A stretch of DNA of 64,000 nucleotides, from assembly GCF_900155575.1 (NCBI RefSeq), contig NZ_LT706966.1, positions 1,905,907 to 1,969,906 of the forward strand, written 5' to 3'. Shown here one piece after another: positions 47,508-54,817 of the stretch. Below the pieces are notes generated by a model. The model was given only the letters and a program-made list of their open reading frames with translations. It searched no databases and was not told where the DNA came from. Each line of letters opens with the position of its first letter. Position 1 is the first letter of the stretch. The translations under genes and the position numbers were made by a program. This stretch comes from Actinotignum timonense. GTDB taxonomy: Bacteria > Actinomycetota > Actinomycetes > Actinomycetales > Actinomycetaceae.

Positions 47508-47930
47508 ATGTCACGCAAAGATCCCCAGCTTCTTACCGGCCTCCTCACCGGCATGGGAGCCCTGCACTTCATCGCTCCCGAGCCCTTCGATTCCATCATC
47601 CCGCCCCAACTTCCCGGGGAGGCGCGTGCCTATACGCTGGCCTCCGGTGTGGCGGAATTGGTGACGGCCGGGCTTATTGCGCACCACCGCACCCGCAAGC
47701 TCGGCGGCGCGGCGGCCATCGCGCTGTTCCTCGCCGTTTTCCCGGCGAATATCAACATGGCCTACCAGTGGCGGAAGAAGCCCTGGCCGCTCAAGGCGGT
47801 TGCTTATGGCCGGCTCCCCCTCCAGGCTGTGCTTATTAAGCAAGGCTGGAATGTTATGAAGGTGGCGGATGCGGAAAAGCCAGATGCGGAAGCTGGCGCT
47901 CAGGCGGATGCCGCGGCGGCAAATCATTAA
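47508..47930 (+). CDS. DoxX-like membrane protein
   Basis: The 140-residue protein (ATG 47508) reads MSRKDPQLLTGLLTGMGALHFIAPEPFDSIIPPQLP and has three to four hydrophobic segments with the DoxX-family patterns GALHFIAPEPFD and RLPLQAVLIKQGW. The tail (about 118-140) is Ala/Glu-rich. DoxX-like proteins are linked to redox or membrane stress, but the role is unknown here. A bidirectional terminator follows between it and ino1. Confidence 0.8.
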   Translation: MSRKDPQLLTGLLTGMGALHFIAPEPFDSIIPPQLPGEARAYTLASGVAELVTAGLIAHHRTRKLGGAAAIALFLAVFPANINMAYQWRKKPWPLKAVAYGRLPLQAVLIKQGWNVMKVADAEKPDAEAGAQADAAAANH

Positions 47931-48034
47931 AGAAACGGTGATGGCGCGAGCGGCTGTAGGCCGGTGAGCTGCGGCGTCGTACCTACCTGCGCGGACGCGA
48001 GCTGTGCGAAAATTGTTGCACTACTGTAAACAAC

Positions 48035-48070
48035 GTGGCGGCCGTTCCTGGTAGGGGAAACGGCCGCCAC
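48035..48070. terminator. Bidirectional terminator between the DoxX-like gene and ino1
   Basis: GTGGCGGCCGTT (48035-48046) pairs perfectly with AACGGCCGCCAC (48059-48070) around 12 nt. It separates two convergent genes. Confidence 0.8.
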
Positions 48071-48164
48071 ATTTGTTGAGATGGTGCGGATGCACGGGAT
48101 GCCGGGGGGCGCTGAGGCGGGCCCGGCTCGATAGCGGGCCGGGCTTAGCGCCATCTAGCCGGGC

Positions 48165-49241
48165 TTAGCGCTCCACTTCCCCGCGGATGAAGGCTTCCAC
48201 CGCGGCGCGGGCCTCTTCATCGGGGCGCTGCTGCGCCGGCGACTTCATGAAATAGGCGCTGGCGGACAGCAGCGGGCCACCGATGCCGCGGTCGAGGGCG
48301 ATCTTGGCGGCGCGGATTGCGTCGATGACCACCCCGGCTGAATTCGGGGAATCCCAGACCTCAAGCTTGTATTCCAGCTTGACCGGAATATCGCCGAAAT
48401 TGCGGCCTTCCAGGCGCACGAAGGCGAATTTGCGGTCCTCGAGCCAGGGCACCCAATCGGAGGGGCCCACGTGGATATCGTGCGGGTCGAGCTGCTGGGT
48501 GATATTGCTGGTGACCGCCTGGGTTTTGGAGATTTTCTTCGACTCCAGGCGCGAGCGCTGCAACATGTTCTTGAAGTCCATATTGCCGCCCACGTTGAGC
48601 TGGTAGGTGTGGTCGAGGGAAATCCCGCGCTCCTCGAAGAGGCGGGCGAGCACCCGGTGGGTAATGGTGGCGCCGATTTGGCTCTTAATATCATCGCCCA
48701 CAATCGGCACACCCGCGTCCGTGAACTTCTGGGCCCACTCCGGGTTGGAGGCAATGAAGACCGGCATGCAATTAATCATGGCGACGCCGGCATCGAGGGC
48801 GGCCTGCGCGTAGAACTTCGCGGCTTCTTCGGAGCCGACCGGGAGGTACGAGACCAGCACATCGGCCCGCGCTTCCTTGAGCGCAGCCACCACATCAACG
48901 GGCTCGGCATCGGATTCGGTAATGGTGGCGCGGTAGTACTCCCCCAGGCCATCGAGCGTGGGGCCGCGCAGCACCTCCACCCCGGTAGGTGCCACATCGC
49001 AGATTTTAATTGTGTTATTTTCACTGGCGTTAATCGCGGTGGCCAGGTCGGTGCCGACTTTCTTGGCATCGACGTCGAAGGCCGCCACGAACTCGATATC
49101 GCGGATATGGTAATCGCCAAATACCACGTGCATAAGGCCCGGGACCGTTTCGCTTTCAGATGCGCCGTGGTAGTAAGTGACGCCCTGCACCAGCGAGGAC
49201 GCACAATTACCTACTCCCACAATGGCAACGCGAATCGACAT
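48165..49241 (-). CDS. ino1: Inositol-3-phosphate synthase
   Basis: This enzyme converts glucose-6-phosphate to inositol-3-phosphate, feeding phosphatidylinositol and mycothiol. The 358-residue actinobacterial form starts [20 protein letters not shown] with the NAD-binding loop and has [40 protein letters not shown] (catalytic region) and [11 protein letters not shown]. Start at 49241 with AAAGGAG-like spacing. A promoter with TTCACA and CATAGT 17 bp apart lies upstream. It is consistent with the mannosyl-phosphoinositide lifestyle of actinobacteria. Confidence 0.94.
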   Translation of the reverse strand: MSIRVAIVGVGNCASSLVQGVTYYHGASESETVPGLMHVVFGDYHIRDIEFVAAFDVDAKKVGTDLATAINASENNTIKICDVAPTGVEVLRGPTLDGLGEYYRATITESDAEPVDVVAALKEARADVLVSYLPVGSEEAAKFYAQAALDAGVAMINCMPVFIASNPEWAQKFTDAGVPIVGDDIKSQIGATITHRVLARLFEERGISLDHTYQLNVGGNMDFKNMLQRSRLESKKISKTQAVTSNITQQLDPHDIHVGPSDWVPWLEDRKFAFVRLEGRNFGDIPVKLEYKLEVWDSPNSAGVVIDAIRAAKIALDRGIGGPLLSASAYFMKSPAQQRPDEEARAAVEAFIRGEVER

Positions 49242-49355
49242 ACGGTTACTCCTTTGTAGTTATTGATGAAACGTGATTGTTTTTTCAGTCATCGGTGCGG
49301 CGGGCGCCGCGGTGAGCGAGACTGAACGGGGCACCTGTGCCCCCATCACCAAGCC

Positions 49356-49384
49356 ACTATGGCACTTAAATGTACATTTGTGAA
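49356..49384 (-). promoter_or_regulatory. Putative ino1 promoter
   Basis: On the minus strand, TTCACA (49379-49384) and CATAGT (49356-49361) are spaced by 17 bp, about 115 bp before ino1. The match to consensus is moderate. Confidence 0.4.
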
Positions 49385-49484
49385 GAGACCTTGCGGGTGT
49401 ATGGGAGTGGGGCGCGCGCGGGAGGTTGCGTAGGTGCGCGTGGGGGCGCGCGGGAGTGCGCGGGGATTCGCGGGTGTATGGGAG

Positions 49485-49516
49485 TGGGGCGGCGACTTAT
49501 TGGCGTCGCCGCCCCA
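49485..49516. terminator. Terminator hairpin after the surface-protein gene
   Basis: TGGGGCGGCGAC (49485-49496) pairs with GTCGCCGCCCCA (49505-49516) with an 8-nt loop. It lies just beyond the stop of the Cna_B surface protein gene on the minus strand. The 310-bp gap from 49242 to 49551 also contains a direct repeat of GGGTGTATGGGAGTGGGGCG at 49395-49414 and 49471-49490, and otherwise nothing. Confidence 0.75.
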
Positions 49517-49551
49517 CGATGAGTCACATTAATGCGTTGAGTACGCGGTGC

Positions 49552-50786
49552 TTAGCTGCGCCGTCGTACCACCATCACTCCTCCCGCTGCCAGGCACGCG
49601 AGGCCCGCCAGCGTTACGGCCGGGCCGGCCATGGACGTTCCCGTTTTCACGAGCCGCTCGCGCGGCGTGGGCGTGGTTGTGGGAGTAGGAGTTTGCGAGG
49701 GAACCGGCGGCGTGGTTGCCGGCGGCGTTGTGGCCGGCGGCGTCGGCGGCGTTGTGGCCGGCGGCGTCGGCGGCTGGGTTGCCGGCACGGTCGGCGTGGG
49801 TGTTGGTGGTGCTGGAGGCGTCGTCACCGGGGGCGTAGGCGTCGGCGTTTCCGTGGGAGTTGGGGTTGGCGTATCCGAGGGAGTCGGGGTAGGCTCCGGA
49901 GTTTCCGAACACGAGGGCGTCGGTTCCGGAGTCTCGGATTCCGTGGGCGTCGGAGTGGGCTCCGGGGTCTCCGACTCCGTAGGCGTGGGAGTCGGGGTCG
50001 GAGGCGGCGGCACGATTGAGTTCGTCACCACGAAGCCATCCGTCATATTGCCCGTCACGGCCGACTTATACCCTTCAACGGCAACTTCCGCGATCTCGTA
50101 ATTGATGAGATAGCCATCCGCGCATTTATCCACTTCAGCGAAGGTGGCCGTCCAACCTTCCGCTTCACCAACAGTCTTACGGGCGACTTCCTTGCCATCA
50201 CCGAGCAGAACGAAAGTGATGTTCTCCGGGCGGGTCTGCTTGGCATTATCGTTATCCTGCCAGGCCTTCGTTGCCGAAACATCGGTGGCCAGGGTATTCG
50301 TGAACTTGAGGGTGCCATCCGGATTCATGCCCACATCACTGCGGTACCCGGGCGTGGGAATTTCGGTGATATTGTAATCAACTTCGTTGTCCGTCCAGGT
50401 GCCCGCAAGCTCGTACTTGGGGACGCTGAAGGTGAAATTCCAGTCATCAACGGTTGAGGGGTAATTGATAACCTCGAATTCACCCTTATACGCCTCGTAA
50501 CGCGGATTGATCCAAGTCTGTTCACTACGATCCTGGTAGACCTTGAAGACCGCGTACTTGATCGTTTCCTTCGGCGCGTCCGTTAGTAGATTACCCTCGG
50601 CATCGCGCGTGAACTGCGTGCCCCACAGCTCCAGGGTGATGAAATCCGGGTGTTCCTTGGCCGGGCACTCTACCCGCGCGGCCGGACTATCGGCCGGTTG
50701 AGCCTGCGAGTAAGCACCCCCCCCCCCGCAAGCAAAGCCAGCACAAGTGCGCCGGCCATCGCGCCAATTTTGCGTATACGCATCAT
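49552..50786 (-). pseudogene. Cna_B/Pro-Thr-rich wall-anchored protein, out of frame at an 11-G tract (phase-off allele)
   Basis: The signal peptide [20 protein letters not shown] starts at 50786 behind GGAGGGAGGA, then meets 11 G at 50717-50727 and ends 38 residues later. The mature protein lies in another frame from [11 protein letters not shown] at 50715 to 49552: a domain with [12 protein letters not shown], a Cna_B-like domain ([23 protein letters not shown] region), a long [15 protein letters not shown] stalk and a sorting signal [12 protein letters not shown] with hydrophobic helix and RRRS tail. With 9 or 12 G the frames join to give 410 or 411 residues. In this copy it is off, or the tract length is a sequencing error. 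The sorting motif LVKTG differs from LPxTG. Confidence 0.85.
50717..50727. repeat. 11-base C/G tract inside the signal-peptide region
   Basis: Eleven consecutive C (G on the coding strand) start about 20 codons after the start codon of the Cna_B surface protein. The reading frames before and after are consistent only if the tract length is a multiple of three. Tract slippage would switch the protein on and off. Confidence 0.85.
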
Positions 50787-51398
50787 GTCCTCCCTCCATC
50801 GGCTCAGCCATACCGGGGCGCGAGACATCATCATCGCCGCATTCCGGCCGCGAAAAGGCGTGTTTTCTTGTTTTCGCGCGGCTGCTTGTTTCATTTTTAC
50901 GTAGTTCCAACATAGTTATTCAAGGAACTAAGTCCCAGGCTTGTGGAACGACGGCGCAGCCACCTCCCCTACCAGCGCATATACAGCGAAAACACGGGAA
51001 AATTGGTTATGTGAGACTTACACTTTCCGAAGATCGACCCACTTACCCTTCATTGTTAACTGCTATGCCGAATACGGCAAAGGTGAATAAATAGTTATTT
51101 GTCCCTGCTTCGGTTTCCTGGTTTTCACTTACATAGGATATCGAGGGGCTTGAATTGTTAAGCCACACAAGGAAATACTGCGCCTTAAAGGTTTGGCGGT
51201 TTCGGGAAATCTAGAGTTTACCTACGGTGACTATCGTGAAACTTTCTGTGCCCTGGCAGAAACCAACGGTAGCTGCCGAGAAATCGGACGCCGCTAGGTG
51301 CAGCATGTCACCAATGCCACGCTCCCGTATTATCCCGCCGGTGCCCGTGGTTCCACCATTGGCTTTGTCTCACCTCATAGACAGTCTTCGTCGATAGA
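50787..51398. other. Gene-free stretch upstream of the surface-protein gene, with a decayed frame
   Basis: The first part holds the promoter area of the minus-strand surface gene and two copies of ATAGTTAT (50912-50919, 51091-51098). From about 51154 to 51390 the plus strand reads IVKPHKEILRLKGLAVSG and then FCALAETNGSCREIGRR, followed by an in-frame stop at 51296-51298 and VQHVTNATLPYYPAGARG. The CREIGRR segment looks like the helix-turn-helix of a transposase or regulator, so this may be a decayed mobile gene. No start or intact frame exists. Confidence 0.4.
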
Positions 51399-51488
51399 AA
51401 TTACCACCCCACCTGCGCGGGGATGAGTATTTCACGAACTCTAGGGACTGCCGCTCAATGGAATTACCTCCACTCGCGCGGAGAACAA
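51399..51488. repeat. Two decayed CRISPR repeats at 61-bp spacing
   Basis: Segments 51399-51427 (core CCCCACCTGCGCGGGGATG) and 51460-51488 (core CCTCCACTCGCGCGGAGAAC) match the array repeat over most positions after alignment, and their starts are exactly 61 bp apart, the period of the intact array. They lie about 270 bp beyond the distal end of the array and are not in phase with it. They are best seen as a decayed older array end. Confidence 0.6.
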
Positions 51489-51671
51489 TTGCCGGCGAAC
51501 GTTGAGTGGAGGGCTACGCCCGCCCTGCGGGTATCAGAAACAGGGTTTCGGGGTGGTTTGGGAGGACTTGGGGGGTGCCGGCTGGTACCGACGCCCGCCG
51601 AAGGCGGCGTTGAGTGATGGTACCGGTAGGGGCATTCGGGCGCCGGACGAGATTTCCTGTTCGGTGAGGAC

Positions 51672-51760
51672 GTGCAGTTTTAGTTGCGCTGGGGGTGCAT
51701 TTCCTTGCGCTAGGCGTGCAATTCGTATTGCGCTAGGCGTGCAGTTTTAACTTGCGCTTG
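51672..51760. repeat. Four imperfect tandem copies of a ~22-bp unit adjoining the array
   Basis: Units beginning at 51672, 51695, 51716 and 51739 share the form GTGCA-N7-TTGCGCTAGGC. The last one ends at the first base before the distal CRISPR repeat. They are not I-E repeats. Their function is unknown. Confidence 0.7.
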
Positions 51761-53378
51761 ACAATTACCCCCATGCGCGCGGGGAACAGCATCGCAGTGA
51801 ACGCAGGGGAGCTTGCTTGGCGGAAATACCCCCATGCGCGCGGGGAACAGGGCCGGAATATTCTATTCGCAAGACATTCCGGGGAAATACCCCCATGCGC
51901 GCGGGGAACAGGAGATCGCGAATGCGCCGGGCGGTTTGCGTATGGAAATACCCCCATGCGCGCGGGGAACAGACTCCCAGCCTCACCCACCGGCGGCGCT
52001 GGGGGGAAATACCCCCATGCGCGCGGGGAACAGCGATTCACTTTCACGCGGCCACCCGCCGATGCGGAAATACCCCCATGCGCGCGGGGAACAGCGATGC
52101 TGGAGCGAAACACACGACTTACTGAGCGGAAATACCCCCATGCGCGCGGGGAACAGCGGTTGCCGTTGATGGTCACGAAGCCTTCCGAGGAAATACCCCC
52201 ATGCGCGCGGGGAACAGACCGGTCGCATAGGATGTAATTCGGGATAGGGGGAAATACCCCCATGCGCGCGGGGAACAGACCGGTCGCATAGGATGTAATT
52301 CGGGATAGGGGGAAATACCCCCATGCGCGCGGGGAACAGTTCCACCAGGCCGGCCGCGGATTCTTTCACGCGGAAATACCCCCACGCGCGCGGGGAACAG
52401 GGTCCACGAAAACCCGATACGCAGTCGCATGCGGAAATACCCCCATGCGCGCGGGGAACAGCGTGACTTACTGGCCCCGTCACTGCGCTACGTTAGAAAT
52501 ACCCCCATGCGCGCGGGGAACAGCAGCAAGCCTCGTTACATTGATCCTCGTATTTGGAAATACCCCCATGCGCGCGGGGAACAGGCCTCGCGGTCAGCGA
52601 CGAGCCGCGTCCGGTTGGAAATACCCCCATGCGCGCGGGGAACAGTTACGTGTAGACATTATTTCTCCTTTCTCAGGGGAAATACCCCCATGCGCGCGGG
52701 GAACAGGCGACGCCAACGGCCAGCTCACCACCTCGAGCGGAAATACCCCCATGCGCGCGGGGAACAGGCGACGCCAACGGCCAGCTCACCACCTCGAGCG
52801 GAAATACCCCCATGCGCGCGGGGAACAGCCGCGTAATTAATGCGCGTGCGTTGCATGCAGGGAAATACCCCCATGCGCGCGGGGAACAGGTGAGCGTGCC
52901 CGCCACGTGGAGCGGCTGCACGGAAATACCCCCATGCGCGCGGGGAACAGTGCAGTCAATTATTCCAAAGCTGAGAGTTGCTATGAAATACCCCCATGCG
53001 CGCGGGGAACAGTTCCCTACTGCCTAACAAGAGCGCGCGCACCAGGAAATACCCCCATGCGCGCGGGGAACAGCGATTCACTTTCACGCGGCGACCCGCC
53101 GATGCGGAAATACCCCCATGCGCGCGGGGAACAGAGTACGCGAAGACGCAGGGGACCTGGATTCAGGGAAATACCCCCATGCGCGCGGGGAACAGTTGCC
53201 GTGCGCGCAAAGTAGCGGCCCGTAGGCAGAAATACCCCCATGCGCGCGGGGAACAGGTGTGAAACATTATGTATACCTTTCGTTAGTCGGAAATACCCCC
53301 ATGCGCGCGGGGAACAGCCCTTGAGAGCTGAGGAGAGCGCGTTCACGGCGGAAATACCCCCATGCGCGCGGGGAACAG
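51761..53378 (-). CRISPR. Type I-E CRISPR array, 27 repeats and 26 spacers
   Basis: 29-bp repeats with the core CCCCCATGCGCGCGGGG recur every 61 bp (three spacers are 33 bp, at 52095, 52462 and 52951; the others are 32). The repeats start at 51761, 51822, 51883 and so on to 53350. Read on the minus strand, the cas strand, the repeat begins CTGTTCCCCGCGCG and ends TATTTCC, the I-E form. The repeat at 51761 has a decayed end, marking it as the distal (oldest) one; small variants occur at 52372, 52495, 52984 and 53228. Spacers at 52218 and 52279 are identical neighbours, as are 52707 and 52768. Spacers 52034 and 53074 differ by one base. Confidence 0.97.
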
Positions 53379-53564
53379 ACTGCCTGACCTGGTCGTTTAT
53401 CGGCGGCGGACCCGGAAATAACAGTGGAACAGAGTTCCAGATTCGTGGCTCTGTCCGGGATATGAGAATGCACCGGATATTGCAACCATGTCAGCTCCCA
53501 CCTCTCAAATTTATCTCAATCCCTCCTTCATGTCTTCACAAGATACTGGCATGTCACCTCCATC
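53379..53564 (-). promoter_or_regulatory. Array leader region
   Basis: The 186 bp between cas2 and the newest repeat is the expected leader, with a run of TATTTC and AT-rich segments. It contains GGAAATA-ACAGT-GGAACAG (53414-53432), which looks like a repeat with its core deleted, 35 bp outside the terminal repeat. Its role in integration is unknown. Confidence 0.6.
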
Positions 53565-53861
53565 CTACCCAGACGCATCCTCCGCACCCGTCCCGATAAG
53601 CAGCATGCCGTCCAGATCAAGGACTGGGCGACTGCCGGTTCCCGTGCTGCGCAGAGCGAAGCCTTGCTCACGGGCGGCGTCGTTATAAATAAGAGTGAGG
53701 CTGCCGGTACCCGCGGCGGATACGGCGCGTTCCCACAAATTGTCCCGCACTCGCGCGGAAACAACTCCCACGTACAATCCGGTGGTCACCTCGGAAAGAA
53801 ATCTGCTCAAGTATCCACGCAGGTGATCCGGGATAGCGACCGCATTAACAACAACGAACAT
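53565..53861 (-). CDS. cas2: CRISPR-associated Cas2, type I-E
   Basis: Cas2e forms the integrase complex with Cas1. The 98-residue protein starts MFVVVNAVAIPDHLRGYLSRF and has the Cas2e motifs TTGLYVGVVSARVRDNLWE and DLDGMLLIG. Unlike the Cas2 of other types it has the CasE/S-type C-terminal tail (TGAEDASG). It is 9 bp downstream of cas1 on the same strand and is the last cas gene before the leader. Confidence 0.95.
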   Translation of the reverse strand: MFVVVNAVAIPDHLRGYLSRFLSEVTTGLYVGVVSARVRDNLWERAVSAAGTGSLTLIYNDAAREQGFALRSTGTGSRPVLDLDGMLLIGTGAEDASG

Positions 53862-53870
53862 CCCGCTCTC

Positions 53871-54815
53871 CTATCCGTACTGGATATGGCCGGAAACTTC
53901 GACGTTATTTCCGGAGATAAGCCGGTCGTCGTCGCGTGCGGGCAGGAAAGGCTGGAGGATGTCCATGATGGTGGCGAGCATATCGGGAAGGACCTGGTGG
54001 TCCACGATAGCTCTCCGCACGGCTTTGCGGACCGCCGTCATGGGGTCTTCTTCACGCGCCGCCGCGAAAACTAGGGGAATCGTTACGCTTGGTTTGTACA
54101 GATCCGCGAGGTCAAATAGTAAGGAACGCGCATCACCGCGGTGAATAATCCCCAGCGCCGGGTTGATTCCCAGCGCCGCACACACGGAAGCTGCGCACCC
54201 GTAGAGGATTGAGTTCGCTAAGTTGAGGCCGGCATTGACCGGATCGTCCGAGGAAGTATCTCGCGTGAAGCGACCGGTCCCGTATTTCATGGCCATGGTG
54301 CGGTAGGTATTGCGCATGAACTGCCCCTCCAGCCCTCGCATCGTCGCGATAGAACTACCAGGCGCATTCTCCACACCGAGCTGCTTTTTGTAGAGCACGA
54401 GCGCAGCTTCGCGCTGCCGGGCTTCGTTACTCACCAACCGAGCTTGCGCAATGGCCCACCGCGCACTCGAGGTCAGCGGCGTGGCGTGGGTATAGAGCGG
54501 TACTCCGCCCCCACCGGTGATAAGAACGGTGGTTCCGGCACGGGCACAGGAAGTGAGCGCCGCGCTCGAAATCGAGGTGCCGGGCCCCAAAGTAAGCACT
54601 GCTAACCCGGCGACGGGGAGTTGGATTGCCCGGGCGCGGGTTCCTTCCAAGGACCCGCTCTTTCCTTCCCGGCCGGCATCGTAGGCCACCACGCCCGTGC
54701 GTGATTGGCGAATTTGCGCGTATTCGAGATAGAGGAAAGAAACCCGGTCCTCGAGGCGCACCTGCTCGCTCGCCTTGATAGTGCGGAAGGCCAGAGCCTC
54801 ATCTGAGTAAGCCAT
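53871..54815 (-). CDS. cas1: CRISPR-associated integrase Cas1, type I-E
   Basis: Cas1 inserts new spacers at the leader end of the array. The 314-residue protein (start ATG at 54813-54815, MAYSDEALAF) carries the Cas1e active site: E163 (GLEGQFMRNTYR), H225 (LGIIHRGDARS), D235 and D238 (LLFDLADLYK), all present. It also has the Cas1e signature LNLANSILYGCAASVCAALGINPALG in parts. A longer frame reaches 54860 but has no ribosome-binding site. Its start lies 2 bp before the cas3 stop. All key residues are intact, so adaptation may still occur. Confidence 0.96.
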   Translation of the reverse strand: MAYSDEALAFRTIKASEQVRLEDRVSFLYLEYAQIRQSRTGVVAYDAGREGKSGSLEGTRARAIQLPVAGLAVLTLGPGTSISSAALTSCARAGTTVLITGGGGVPLYTHATPLTSSARWAIAQARLVSNEARQREAALVLYKKQLGVENAPGSSIATMRGLEGQFMRNTYRTMAMKYGTGRFTRDTSSDDPVNAGLNLANSILYGCAASVCAALGINPALGIIHRGDARSLLFDLADLYKPSVTIPLVFAAAREEDPMTAVRKAVRRAIVDHQVLPDMLATIMDILQPFLPARDDDRLISGNNVEVSGHIQYG

Positions 54816-54817
54816 GT

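Noticed and set aside
49631..50101. Plus-strand Gly/Val-rich frame opposite the Pro/Thr stalk.
   Set aside because: Antisense of the PTPTP repeats; the coding sense is the minus strand with signal peptide and sorting signal.
51739..53346. Many open frames across the CRISPR array.
   Set aside because: They are translations of the repeat and spacer units and vary with each spacer.
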